From assembly GCA_034440575.1 (NCBI GenBank), contig JAOTOL010001641.1, forward strand, positions 1,658,501 to 1,722,500: a stretch of 64,000 bases of DNA. Direction: 5' to 3'. The stretch comes from Imbricaverruca yamaguchii. Lineage: Eukaryota > Arthropoda > Thecostraca > Neoverrucidae. A model generated the notes under the pieces. That model saw only the letters and a list, made by a program, of their open reading frames with translations. It had not been told where the DNA came from and did no database searches. Positions 1 through 12,370 of this stretch are shown piece by piece (the first letter of the stretch is position 1; every line of letters begins with the position of its first letter). The translations under genes were made by a program, and so were the position numbers.

Positions 1-1539
1 ACTAGCCGTTTTCAGGAACCAAGTGATGACCCACCCTACTGTATAGCGTGCCAACATGAGCAAATACCTGCCAAAGCAGACACATTGCAGCATATGAGAA
101 AGAGGTAAGCAAATGGAAAGTCCCCGGCAATATTAATGTGTGTTGATGATATCGAAAGTAAAGCACTAACGTGCAAACTCTATTATTATGCTATGGGTGC
201 TTGGGGAGTTACCAAATAATGGTAGGATCATTGATGGACTGCTTTATCTAAATTGTGCGCAAGAAACAAGATGACATTTCGCATTATTGCACTTTTACGT
301 CAGTTTCAATCCGGGAAGTTGAAATAATTCGTTGCATGATAAGTGCAAGCGGCGATGACTTTGGACAGGACAGATAGAAAATATATAAGAGTAGAAATAC
401 TGACTTGTAAAGCATGTAAGAGGCCTTCATGTATGCGGGGACCGGTCGCGTTTGTAGCACCCACCCCTAAAATGTAGGCTACCAACGTGAGATTCTGTCA
501 GACATATGATGTTAATAGAAAGTTGCTGGGGCTGAAATCTTCAGCAATCATTTACGACTTTGAATTTATCTGATATGCCCTGTTAACCTTATTATCTGCG
601 AGTGGCAACATCCATCAATTATTTTTCTGGGGTGGAGGCATGACATCTCTAAAACGTTTCAATTACAGCTCTGAAGTTCGGTGACTTCCTAGCATTCTAC
701 CTAGTATCCAAAATAATTTGTTGATTCTTTCCTTAAACTAGGATCACTTAAACTCAATCTTGCATTTATCCTTTTCTGGCCAATTATTTGTGGCTCTACG
801 GATAAGTCTCATGAGCCATTCTGTGTTTTCTCTCATAAAGATATCCTGAAGAGATGTCAGATAAAGATAACCTGAAGAGATCCTGAAGAGTTAACATGCG
901 CCCCGGAGGTCCTCTGAAAATTATGCACACTGGAGGAGGGGGCGGATTTCGCCCCCCTAAGATCTCGGCTCCTATTAAGGCTAGAGCAACGAATTCGCAG
1001 GGTGGATGGGCACGATAGTGAACTCTATTGTGTGGAAATTTCGTGACCTTAGGTCAATATCTTCAAGGTCAAATGAGGTTAAAAGAGCAAAATTTTCTGG
1101 TTTTGCGTGGCTTGGCTTGTCATTGTTATGGATCGGTATGATTGTGCTTAAATGCTCCAAAATTGGCATTAATGATGTTTTGAACATTACTAATGATGCA
1201 ATACAGATGCCACATCCTCCATTTGACATCAGGTTACCTATATAAGAACACTTTATCAGGTCATTACCTGCTCCAGTTACCGGAACCGGGCTGCCCACCC
1301 GACTGCTCCGTTGAGCGGCTCGGCACAATCGGCTTCGCAAAGAAAGGAGTGAAATACACGAATAAACTATGGAAACGCTGACAATCAGTCCATCAGAAAA
1401 TCAGACAATCAGACAATCAGCACACAATGACAATCAGTAGATTTCCGGATGTGTAGGGAGTAACATGCAAAGTGACATCAATCGCATGTCAGTCATTTCC
1501 ATGTATGACAACATTCCAGTTGACCAAGTTCGGTTCCAT
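1..1539. other. Intergenic, no gene seen
   Basis: AT-rich sequence with only short open frames and no recognisable protein or RNA. Around 930-960 there is a short fragment with the GGGCGGATTTCGCCC core that also ends the repeat units at 1540-2360, so a relic of that repeat lies here. Confidence 0.6.
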
Positions 1540-2360
1540 TAGCCTGTCATGAACGTGACCTGACTTGACCTCGGCAACGTGACGTGACTTTTAAATTATA
1601 TAGCATATCAATATGCATCAAACAAGTCGCTAGTGTTGCCAAAAACACTTCCCTTTTGCCAATTTACGGGAAGCGCAACAGCGCCGATTATTGTGGTCTG
1701 GCGCTGCGAATTGTATTAACTTTAACGGCCCCAACTTTTAGGATTATTGGCGGATTTTCATTTTGCTTACTGTAAACAATGCGCCGGTCATTTGTAGGTT
1801 GGTTATTTGGGCTTAGGGGCGCATCGACTGCTTCGGTCATACAGCACCCATGCCGGCCATTTGTAAGCAGGTACGGAAAAAATTGGGTATATCTGCCGGT
1901 ACAATATGGAGTTATGTACGAAAAACCGGAGGGGTGGGCGGATTTCGCCCTCCACCCCTCCAGAACGTGTGTTAACCTGTCATGAACTTTACCTGACTTG
2001 ACCTCGGTGACCTACCATGACTTTGAAGCAATGTAGCATAACAATATGCATCAAACAAGTCGTTAATATTTCCACGAAAACTTTCTTTTTGTCAATATAC
2101 GGGAAGCGCATCAGTGCCGATATTTGTGGTCTGGCGCTGAGGCAATTTTTTTTACTTTAATGTTACTAACTAACTAACTAACTCGAAAACTTTTCAGTCC
2201 ATTTTCGTTTTTTTTTAAACTTTAAACAACGTGCCGGTCATATCTAAGCAGGTACACAAACAATGGCATATATCAGCCGGTAAAATCTGGAGTTATATAC
2301 GGAAAACCGGAGGGGTGGGCGGATTTCGCCCCCCCCCCCCCCTCCAGGGCGCGTGTTAAA
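1540..2360 (+). repeat. Two-unit tandem duplication of a dispersed repeat
   Basis: Unit 1 (about 1546-1975) and unit 2 (about 1976-2360) align along their length. Both share a GTCATGAAC start, a CCTGACTTGACCTCGG block, AATATGCATCAAACAAGTCG, ACGGGAAGCGCA, TGTGGTCTGGCGCTG, and an end with AAAACCGGAGGGGTGGGCGG followed by ATTTCGCCC. Unit 1 is longer because a 55-bp retroposon is inserted at 1797. A third partial copy lies on the minus strand at 56340-56455. The ending is an imperfect palindrome (GGGCG-GATTT-CGCCC). I see no coding capacity and cannot name the family. Confidence 0.75.
1797..1851 (-). mobile_element. 55-bp mini-retroposon, copy 1
   Basis: Insertion in unit 1 of the tandem repeat, flanked by a 14-bp target duplication with one mismatch (GCCGGTCATTTGTA at 1783-1796, GCCGGCCATTTGTA at 1852-1865). 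Unit 2 lacks the insert at the matching point near 2231, so it acts as an empty site. Read on the minus strand, the body starts ATGGGTGCTGTATGACC, passes through GATGCGCCCCTAAGCCC and ends in a short AAATAACCAACC tail. Family evidence is given under the 63068 copy. Confidence 0.8.
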
Positions 2361-2452
2361 GGACATCCTGAAGAGATACACATGATTAGGCTTGCACGCA
2401 TCCGATGTAGTTTGTAAACTCAGGTTCTAGGACAGTACCCTGAAATTAATTT

Positions 2453-2815
2453 AGTGTACGTTGGAGGTAGGAGGCTGTGATGTCGAAATTGCCATCTGAA
2501 ATATGTGCATACATATATGTAATGTTTGTTTAATAATTTCACAATGATCACAGCAGTAGTGCTGTTGTGAAAAACCATAGATTTGTTAAAGCCTAAATGT
2601 CACTCAAAACATGTAATAAAAATGAAAAAGTGGTGCTTGATGTCAAAAAGGAACAGATGTTAAAATAATTGTCATTATATAGGGGTATCCGAACAAATTT
2701 CATAATATCTGGACATTGTTCTAGCGCATAATTATTATACGCTTCAAATTTATTTTGTGTGCATTGGAGGTAGGAGGGTGTGATATCGAAAGTGCCATCT
2801 GAAATATGTGCAAAT
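2453..2815 (+). repeat. Pair of ~60-bp direct repeats
   Basis: The segments at about 2453-2512 and 2753-2815 share TTGGAGGTAGGAGG, TGTGATRTCGAAA and GCCATCTGAAATATGTGCA, and are about 300 bp apart. The DNA between has no recognisable gene. They may be ends of a small element or a local duplication. Confidence 0.65.
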
Positions 2816-3215
2816 TTTCGCCGGCCGCCGACATACATTAATACTATTTAAAAAATTGTGTGGTACCATTTGCCGGCGAATCGTTCTGCCGAACGCGACG
2901 ATATTGACACCGATCGAATCATCTCCACGATGCGGATGTTTTATGGGGCATACAATGCGCAACAGTGCACGGCTAGCGCGTGCCACGTGATTAATTTCAC
3001 GATGCCACTCGCTCGCGTGTGGTACCGGCGAAAAGGCGGCACTTTCCTCCGGCAAATTGGTCCCGTTTCATTGTGATTTCAATAGTGCGGCACCCACGCG
3101 CGTGATGGTGGACAGAGTGCCGGTTGAGCGCCAAGGCAGCGCTAAACGTTGGCCTCAAACGTAAATCCGCTCTTATTGACTTGTGACTTTATACAATTTT
3201 CTGCGCGGGCACTGA

Positions 3216-3440
3216 CTGACGGACTGAATGAATGAATGAATGAATGAATGAATGAATGAATGAATGAATGAATGACGGACTGACTGACTCACTGACTTAC
3301 TGACGGTCTGACTAACTGACGGAATGACCCACTGACAGTCTGACTGACGGTCTGACTAACTTACGGACTTACGGACTGACTGACGGACTGGCTGACGGAC
3401 GGACTGACTGGCTGGCTGACGGTGTTACGGACTGACTGAC
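3216..3440 (+). repeat. Tetranucleotide-based simple repeat, (AATG)n and ACTG/ACGG mix
   Basis: A run of about 13 GAATGAAT-type units (about 3224-3274) passes into an imperfect array of CTGACTGA, CGGACTGA and GACGGTCT units until about 3440. Low-complexity DNA, no coding signal. Confidence 0.9.
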
Positions 3441-6400
3441 TACCTTCCGCCAGTCAGGTTTACTTAGGAAAGCATTTGATTGATTGATTCATTCGTCATG
3501 TATTCAACATTCCTTAGTTCGTTTATCCATTCATTCATCAATTGCCAAGCTGCTGCTGATAAGCTGTAGTGAATGGAAGATATCAAGATACATGCGTTCA
3601 CTCTATAAATTCCACGTCCATTGGCGCACTTTGGCGACTTCGTACAGCCATGCGTGGTAATAAAAGTATCCCCCCCCCCAGTACACCTGAGGGGAACTGT
3701 GATGGTAATTGGTCCTGGGAAGGTGACACGCGGTACATAACCCCTTCCTGTTTTGAAAGTCAGTTGATTGAGCGACAAAAATTGTTTGATTTCCTCGTGC
3801 CCAGCTGCTAGATTCGTGGAAAATTAAGTGGATTCATATTGTCAAGAGCTCGCGAAGCGAGCAGCATACGTCAGATAAGCCCAGCGGAGGCCGGGCGCCT
3901 TCTGGCCTAGTGCATAAATGCCTGTTGAATGGCTTCATATTGGCTGATTATAATCAGTCAATGTGGCCGACCTTCCAGTAGATACTCTACCACAGTGGTC
4001 CGTCTTGCCCAGACCAAGATATCTCGGGTGGTCCGTTCACTATTCGCTGCAATGACATTCACGTGACGTTCGTGGTGCTGCCCGATGACTAGTCGTCACA
4101 CATTGCTGGTAATCACTAGCTACAAACGCGGGTGAGTTTTCGTGTCAAAACCGCACGTGTTTGTACCGTTGCGCAATATTTTTGGACATTATGGATTATG
4201 TATTACAATTTAAAGAAGATATATGTTCAATATATTTAGATCCATTCGAAATAAATAGCTGCTTTCATTTTATTAAATCAAGCTAGCCAAACATTCATGT
4301 TATTCCTAAACTCCTGGTCAGGGCATGAAGCTGTTCCACACGCTGTTTTTTTTTTTTTTGGTTTGCTTGTGGCTCTTGAAAGATTGGAGCGTTGTCCCGA
4401 AACTTGGTCTTTCCCTCAATATTTGTTTGCATAGGGTGCCAAAATGTAACGAAAGTATCTGTGACGACTTGTGCGTAGCCAGACGACTTCCTTGGTTTAG
4501 CGACATCAAGTCAGACATCGGTTTAGTGGGAACTGGCTCGATAGCAACCCGCTGGTCTGGACGAATATCGAAAGCCTTCCAGCAACTGCATTTGGAATGC
4601 AGTACGATAGCGAATATTATTTCAGAACAATTTGTAACAAATGGTGTGATGTATGACGCCACAAACCACCAAGTGATTCAGCCAACCCAGTGGTGTTATC
4701 CCGACTCCTGCCGGACACATGAACAATGCCTGCGGTGGATCGGGTCCGCCGTGCTCTGCAAAGAAAGCTGAGTTGACAGCGCCTGGAGGCTCGAGTACCA
4801 CCGACAGTCACGCTGAGTCAGCAAGGGGTTCAAGGCTCGAATGACGCCGATAGTGCGGGCGGAAAATACACAAAATGTTGGGACCTAAGCACGGGACCGG
4901 TCGGTCTGATGTGACCAGGGCCTGTTGAAGACCGGGCAAAATGCACTGAGGCACCGTCAGAAGACCGGTTTGTCTGATACATGCATTTTCACATGCAAGA
5001 GCAACTCGATTTTGTGTAACAAACTCAGATGATGCTACAGGCAGGAAAATGAAATGAAATGAAAAGCCTGTTTTCATTTCACTTGTTGCATTGGATGTAT
5101 GGATAACAACATGGTGGATACAAAACAACACTTTAAAACACCAGCCATTACTCATTACCTCCCCAATATAAGGATATCACAACTAAGAGTAAAATCACCA
5201 AAGTTAGAATCATTCCGTGGTCAAATATGTCAAATATGGAGCCATGTATCTAATACAACAATCCCCCCCACACCCAATTTCCAAACGAAATGTCGCACGA
5301 AAACGAAAGAGGTGTCATCGGAAAGCGCTCGACGAGTAGGGCCCGAAACCACCCCCAAAAGTTAAGTCACTATGGGGCCATCATTTTCATGTCAGACATC
5401 ATATTTTAGCCTCTGGGGAGTTCATTAGGAGAGGGGGGGGGGAGATTCGACAAACAAATTTATTTGCGATCAGGAGAGGAACGGAAAATCCTATTTTTTG
5501 CCCATCCCAAAATCAACGTTTTAATTTCTTGAAATTTCAAAAAAGTTGGGTATTCAATTTTTTTCACTTTTTGTCTAATCGGTAGAAAGGACAGCAAGAC
5601 GTCTAAAGTCAACGTGCTCTCGTAACAATGCTTACTTTATCCAGAGTCTGCGATTATATTCATTGTGGGCGAATATAAAAAACTGATGTCATCAAGAACG
5701 AGAAAATATAAAAAATTCCTCTGGTTTTTCATTCAAATATCTTTATCCGTTAAAGCGTGATGACTAGTTGAACTTTTCTGGGGTGACATCAATATTTTTT
5801 TTTAAGAAAAGAAAGAAGAACCGGGATGGGTTAATATTCAGCATGTTACGTGACATAGCACCATGTTATGTAGAAATCGTACATTTATGAATGATCGGCG
5901 ACGCAGCCTGGATTTTCCTAAGGGGGGACACCCAAAAAAAAATGTGATAAAACGGAAAATTCTTCCGGTGAGCTAAGCGCGCTGTGTTGTGAAAATATTT
6001 TCCGGTTTTATTTAGTTTACCTTCGGATTGGGGAAGTCACGTCAAACTGAGCCAATTTTTGCTTCAGAGCATCGAACGCATATGATAAGACAGCTTCATT
6101 GCTTGTGCCCATGTTCTGAAAGGTTGATATTTTGGGCTCAAATGAGTCGCATAAAACTTTTATTTTCTAAATACAACTCAGTGGTATTTTGAGTTTTTTT
6201 CTGACGTGTCACCCTTGTCTCAACTTTCCCAACTTTTCCCCAAGCGCGGGGTAAGTTCTTCACGAGCCTTATGTATGTTTTTTTTTTAATGCTGTGACGA
6301 CCACTGGGTTGTTACTTTTGGCGCTGCAGCCTTTCTGTGGTTACTTCGGGTTATTTATTGTCAGTTTTTGCCACCTCGTGTGTTCTGGTGGAAAAGCATG

Positions 6401-7329
6401 AAGCAATCAGAAAATACCACGCAATATATTTCGGCATAGATTTACGCCGCCTTTGCATCCAGTATTGTCGCACCAAAACTCAAAGCATACCAATCTCCTC
6501 AACGCCAATAGGCTGAACAAGATTTGTATGCCAATTTATGTCATGTTCCATGATAAAACATTAGCAACATGAAACACAGTAATCCACCACGGGTCGTCCA
6601 CAGCTCATCTCGTCCCGATCGCAATTGTTGAACTAGCCCCGCACCAACAAGTATGGCTGCCCATTTCTTGATCATCCCGCGCGAAAGTGGCTTCGATGGA
6701 TTTCAAGACAAAACACATGCCTACAATTGTGCGCTTTGCTCAGACGCCTATCTGTTACAAATGAAGGAAAAGAGAAGTCTAGGGAAAAGTACTCGACCTT
6801 AAAAATCATGATGTTGTTGAAGACTCAACAGATATATATGTACTTTTCTGGACCACCCGCCCATAATCTTGGTCTTGGCGATTGAACGGCAATGCCGGCG
6901 TTCTAAGTTCTAAGTTAGCGTTTTTGTTCGACATACTACACCGTGTGTTCCCAAACACTGACCTTTGCAGCAAGCTCCTTGACCTCTCCCGTCTGAACTT
7001 GTTCCTAACCGTCGCTTATCAAAATACTTGCGATGGAACCCCAGAACGAACCGAACGCGGGGAAATCCCAGGCAGCACTCTCAGTCCTCAGCTCATGCAG
7101 CTGCCAGATACCCGTTACAAAAATGTCTCCAGCCATTGCCTTGATAAGTCACTGACTACCGCCACCCATGGATGTAGCAGCACAGACCTGCACAGCACAG
7201 GCCCAGGGGCATATGCCTAGGAACGTCTCAGAGTGGGTGGGCCAGGGTCAATAGCAGGGGTGCACCCAGGAATTTCGCAAATTACCATGACTGAGCACTT
7301 TTGGATAGAGAATCCGATAATTTGAATGG
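3441..7329. other. Intergenic, no gene seen
   Basis: About 3.9 kb without a supportable gene. The longest open frame (4325-4771, 148 codons) starts at a T-run that fakes a hydrophobic N-terminus, overlaps an equally open antisense frame, and matches no family I know. Homopolymer runs (A, T, G) are common. No tRNA, TIR or LINE motif was recognised. Confidence 0.55.
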
Positions 7330-7530
7330 TGAACACACAACTTTCACCGCTAAGTGTGTGTGTGTGGTGGTGTGGGGTGGGGGTGGGGGCAGACCCCCTG
7401 GGCGCCCCTATGACTAACAGCAATATGTGGTCCTAAAAAGAACGATCATTGCAGCATAAGTACTTTCAGATTCACACTTATCGCTGTACTTGGAACTCTT
7501 CACGACCGATTGATTCTTGTGAAATATTAT
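7330..7530 (+). repeat. Dispersed repeat, copy 1
   Basis: Resembles 9965-10130. Both contain ACTTTCACC, a G/C-rich block ending CCCCTATG, CAGCAAYATGTGG, ATCATYGCAG, then AATTCACACTT or GATTCACACTT, TCGCTG and ACTCTT. Divergence looks high (my estimate is about 30%). It contains a small GTGTGTGGTG-rich stretch. Unknown family with no coding capacity. Confidence 0.55.
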
Positions 7531-9380
7531 GTTTATCTTCCAAGTGTGAGTGAAACCATTTAGTATTACTGTTCAAACAAAATTTCTTCACCTTCTGTTA
7601 TATGCATAGGTGTGTGTTGGAGGAGGTGGGGGCTCACTAATCGGTATGTGGTGTGCCTTAGTTCCATTATATAGTACTATGCGTCTTTAACCTAACCACA
7701 TCTGGTATGAAGCAATATCCCCTGATGGAAAGGTATAAAAACATGTAATAAAATGAAACATAACCGAACCTAACCTAACCTAAACTACTTTTTGAGAAAA
7801 AAATCAAATATGTCCACTTTTCTTAAATTCTAAATCAAACATAATCTATCAGCCTAACCTGCCTATAGCTGTTTTAAGAAAAAAATACTTTTGTTTCAGA
7901 AATTTTTGTTAAAACAAAAAAAATTTGGAAACATTTCGGTATTATTGTACTTTAACGTGGTAACAAGAATAGTTTTTACACGCATTTGCCTCCATGAAAG
8001 AAACAAGTAGGGTAGGTTTAGTTCGGCCAGGTAGTTTAGTTTTTTATTAAAGTAAAAAATTAAGCAAAATTTCAACTTTTTTCTTCATTTCTACAGATAA
8101 TAGGTGGGTTTAGTCATCTTAGTCACTATCATAAACATGGTATTCTTGAGATAAATTCGAGAGAAAAAAACTTCATACTGTAAATATGCCCAGTTTAGTT
8201 TGCTTAATAACATTTTACACAATGGCAAATGTCAAACCAAAATGGAAAAAGTGGCTGAATTCCAAAAATGTTCGTGGGGGGGGGGTGCCCCTATATCTTG
8301 TCCAAACTTCCCGCGTCCATGATTTGTCCCCCTCCAAATTTGGAAACCGTTGTTACACTCATGGAAAAAGTAGACTTGCATGAAAGGTGGCGAATACGCC
8401 GAATGTACACGGCGGGCGCAAACGTGTACGAACGTTGGCACGGTGGTGATCAACGTTATGAACCGGAACGCCTGAAATTGGAAAATGCTGCGTTTTTACG
8501 TGATGTAACTTCAACAGCCTGAGGTGACTCATTAAGTAGCACCAAAATAAAAACCATCGAACAGGGTGCGTGAGCTAGGGTTGAAATCCGGTGACTCAGA
8601 AGCGATGATCATGAATTGTGTCCCCCACAGGACAATCAAGTTGGTCACAAATCATTTTATTTACAAAATTGAAAGGTCATTCAAAATCGTGCTTTAAACC
8701 AAAAATTGTGATAAGTTCAGCACCCTCCAAATCCGTGTGTCCGCTCCATGATGCAAACCCTAGTTACGTCACTGGGGAGGGGGTGTAGGGCTGGCCCCAC
8801 ACCGAAAGTTGACCTCTCAAGCCAGGGGCTAGATCCGCCAGTGATACCATGTTATGCTGACTGGGTATGAACAAGAAATCCCACCTAGTGCAAATTCCTT
8901 AGAGGAGGCCCTGCCTCTATGGTCCCTGAAATGGACCTACCAACTCTCTAGATTTAGAGATAGCTCTCTAGAGCTGGCAACAGTGCACTGGATACGAAGG
9001 GATGCACTGTACTGCGCTGCAACGTGCGAGTCATGGCACGGGCCGCGTTTCCATGACAACCGCCGGTGCAGAGCTGTTGACGGTTGGTCCAAGGTCGATG
9101 CAGCCATGTAACATTCTGGGGCTGCAGATATGGCGCGTGGTATCGTCATCGTCGGCCGCCGGCAGTGAACTGGTGCCCCGAATAGGTCGCACTTCCTCGC
9201 ATTAGTGGAGAACAAAGACAGAAGTTTACCAGGGGTGCTTTTAACTACCATAGTTGAAGGGCCTGACAATTTAAGATGCTCTCCGGCTGGGAATTAGCAG
9301 GATAGGATGCTTTGCAAACGCAAACCATCCCTATCGAATCATGCGAAATCAGCTTGGTGTACCCAAGGCCGTATACAGAG
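7531..9380. other. Intergenic, no gene seen
   Basis: AT-rich DNA; the open frames around 8186-8522 and 8854-9269 are short, overlap on both strands and show no family resemblance. Three CCTAA units occur near 7768 but are too few to call a telomeric repeat. Confidence 0.5.
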
Positions 9381-9425
9381 GTAAAATCATAAGCTTCTGC
9401 GCATCTGCGAAGCTTATGATTTTAC
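9381..9425. repeat. Perfect 17-bp inverted repeat with 11-nt loop
   Basis: Left arm GTAAAATCATAAGCTTC (9381-9397) and right arm GAAGCTTATGATTTTAC (9409-9425) are exact reverse complements separated by 11 nt. It lies in otherwise unremarkable intergenic DNA. It could be a very small MITE remnant, a hairpin RNA or chance duplication; nothing nearby indicates a function. Confidence 0.9.
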
Positions 9426-9964
9426 ATCTCGCGAAGCTTTTCCGTTTCCTCATTACTCGCACGATGAGTCACCCACCCGTCCGTGCCGTCACTACGTATG
9501 GATGTTGGCCGAGCGGTGCGCACGATGCAGTGGCGCACTGATTCGAATAAACGTTGTTTTCTTCCCAGTAAAGAAGCAAAATATATAGTCACGTCTTTTT
9601 CCTTCAGAACAGTGTCGTTTTTGTCGGCTTGAGATCACAAGCTCAGACTAGGGAATGTAGTATGTTTCTCTTCTCTTCTGCGGCACTTACTTTAAAGCGA
9701 TAAGGTGGTTAGAGTATGTTAAGGCAATGTGCTGGACTGGGGGCAGCGCTGAGGGAACAGCCGCCCTTGCAGCCTAGGAAAGGTGCTATAAATATTCTGA
9801 GTGTACTCCCACACAATGCTAGCTTTAAATTATCTAACTAGCTTCAACCGATCAGCTGAAGCCCGTCCCGTGCATGGACGTATCCATGTGTCCTTGTGAA
9901 ATTGTATGACGCTTGAGACCTGCACGGAAACAATGCACGAGGCTTTTTCGGTATTTAGCTTGAA

Positions 9965-10130
9965 GTCAGTGTAGGTAGAACTTTCACCTCCAAGGGGGAG
10001 GGGCCCCCTATGGCTTACAGCAACATGTGGAACATAAAAATAACTATCATCGCAGTAGTTCTTTCAAATCTTATCTTTCAAATTCACACTTCTCGCTGAA
10101 TTTGTAACTCTTTACTCGACTGATTTGTTT
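9965..10130 (+). repeat. Dispersed repeat, copy 2
   Basis: Second, diverged copy of the repeat at 7330-7530, in the same orientation. It sits directly before the 20-21-bp satellite. Confidence 0.5.
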
Positions 10131-10164
10131 CGCTCTCAGTGTGTTTATTTAGAGCTTCAACGCA

Positions 10165-12370
10165 CGATTTAAGGCATTGCCGCTTTTTGCCAGCCTCGGC
10201 ATGCTTTGGGGGGCCGGGTGCAGTTTCTTCCTCCAGTTATGCTCTGATGGTTCCGCTGTGTTTGTTTGTGGTTCCTCACTCTCCATCACGATTTCTGGGG
10301 GGGGGGGCTATGGTATATTTTCGCGAGTTCCCGTCGCTACTTGTTGGGCCCTGGCGCATGGTTCCGAGACAGTCCGACGCCAGTTCTTTTGGGCTCGACA
10401 CGATTTTTGTTTTCCTGAATATGTACATTCCGAACCATGGCCTGACTTTTCGGGCACCGGTGACATTTTTTTTTGTTCCGCTGTCATTTTTCGAGCTTCG
10501 ATACGTTTATCGGTGCCGTGTGCGATTTGTTAAGGGATCTATCTAGTTGTATGTTTCGGCTTAGGAGCGATTTTCCTGGCTCGGACGTTTGTTTTTTCTG
10601 AATCTTTCTTATATTGATGAGCTCTTGCTCGATCTTTGTCGAGCTTCGATGCTGTTTGCTGGCCACGATGCGCTTATTTGTGGCCATCGACGCCAATTTT
10701 TGGTAGCCCCGAGGGCATTTTTTGCTGCCCGACAAGAATTTATGGGGCAATCGATAGGAATTTTAGATTCATAGCGCGATATTTGTGGGGGGATGGGCTT
10801 GGCGGTAGTTCGTGTGGAGCATTGTACTTATTTGTGCCCAAGAGCGATTTTGGCGTGACCGTCACAAATTTCCGGGCCCGGTGGAGTTTTTTTTTGTGCC
10901 AGCTGTATTTCTTTATAACCTCTAATTCTGGGGACCCCGACGCAAATTTATGGGGCACCAGAACCATTTTTGGAACACCGACACGATTCTTGGAAGCATA
11001 CTTCTTAGGTTCTTGGAAGCATACTTCTTCAGAATACAGGGAGAGGGGAGCATCTGGTTCTTTGGTATGTCACATCGGCTCCTCAACGAGTTTTCTTTTT
11101 CAGCCGATGGCACCTTTCAGAGTAAAAATGCCATTAGGTTAGCCTTCTTTCGGGACCTGTTCTGAAATCTTCTGCGCTTGGATCGCCGCTATATAATCTT
11201 TTTTTTGTCAACTTCTATTGTTGTTAAGCCTCCTGTGCGATATTTTTCGGCCCCGGTGCGATTCTTCTGGCTCCCGCTGCAGTTTTTCGGTGTTCCAACG
11301 CGCTTCTTTTTCTGGATCCGAAGCTTTTTGGGGTCTAAATGTGACTTTACGACCCTGTCTTCATTTGTTCGGATGCCTATTGCGAGTTTTAGTGGCCTCG
11401 ACACATCTTTGGGAGCGCAACACGTTTAGGTTTATTTTGGCGCGATTGTTGGGACCCCAGAGTGATTTTCCATGTCCTGACCATTTATTTTTTCGTTGCC
11501 CCGGCTTCATTTATTCGGTGTTCCCGATAAGACTTCTAGGGCCTCGGTGCGATCTGTCGAGCCCAAACCGTGATTTTCAGGGCTCAGACACGACTTTTGG
11601 TGCATTCATGCTCCGCGTGATTTTCAATGGCCAGGCTAAACCTTTTGGAGTCCCAATTGTGATTTTCGAAAACCATGGCACAACTTGTTTCGACCCTCGG
11701 CGTGATTTTCTGGGCCGAGGCGCGAACTTTAGGCTACAAGCGTGATTTCCAAAGACCACGGCACGACCTTTTTCGTGCTTCTAGCGTTATATTCAGGGAC
11801 ACCGGTCGAGCTTTTCTGGGCTCCAGCGCGATTATCAGGGACCCCAGCTCACCCTTTTGGGACCCAGTGTGATTTTGAGTGGCCTGGCAGTTTTTTTGAG
11901 AGTTCAGCGTCGTTTTCGGGGACCCTGGCGTGCTTCCGGCATTTTTGACAGGATATCACGCCGATTTAAAAAAAAAAGAAGAGAAAAAGTGTGATTTCTT
12001 TTAGCCCGGTCAGGCCTTTTAAGGCCTTCGCATGATTTGCTCGGGCCCTGGCGCGACTTATCAGGATCCCGGCGCGACTTTTTGAAGTCCTAGTAGTATA
12101 TTCAGGAGCATGGTCCCACATATTGGAGCCATCCGCATAATCTGTGTGGTCTCGGAACGATGTTTAGGAGCCCCAATGTGATTTTCAGGGACTTTGATGG
12201 GATTTTGAGAGCCCCAGCATCATTTTCAGGGACCTCTGCGCGACCTTTCGTGGCCTCGAAGTGATTTTTATGAATCCCAGTGCGATTGTTGGTGATGCCG
12301 GCAATATTTTTAGGGAGCCTCGCGCTATTTTCCAGAATCTCGGCGCGAATTTTGGGAACCCACAACCTCT
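10165..12370 (+). repeat. Decayed 20-21-bp tandem satellite, ~2.2 kb
   Basis: The whole stretch can be cut into units of about 20-23 bp that begin CGYGA or CRCGA, continue TTTTC or TTTTT, and end in a G/C block such as GGGACCCCAG or GGGCTCCAG. Clear runs occur at 11560-11940, for example CGCGATTATCAGGGACCCCA then GTGTGATTTTGAGTGGCCTG. Roughly 100 units fit, each well diverged. The six-frame open frames here (rich in FG, FW, RD) come from this periodicity: with units of 20 to 23 bp no frame is kept, so I do not call genes. Confidence 0.75.

Noticed and set aside
4325..4771. 148-codon frame with a signal-peptide-like start
   Set aside because: The hydrophobic start is a T homopolymer, the opposite strand is equally open, and nothing is recognisable.
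7750..7795. CCTAACCTAACCTAA, arthropod-type telomeric repeat
   Set aside because: Only three units, imperfect around; common by chance and in introns.
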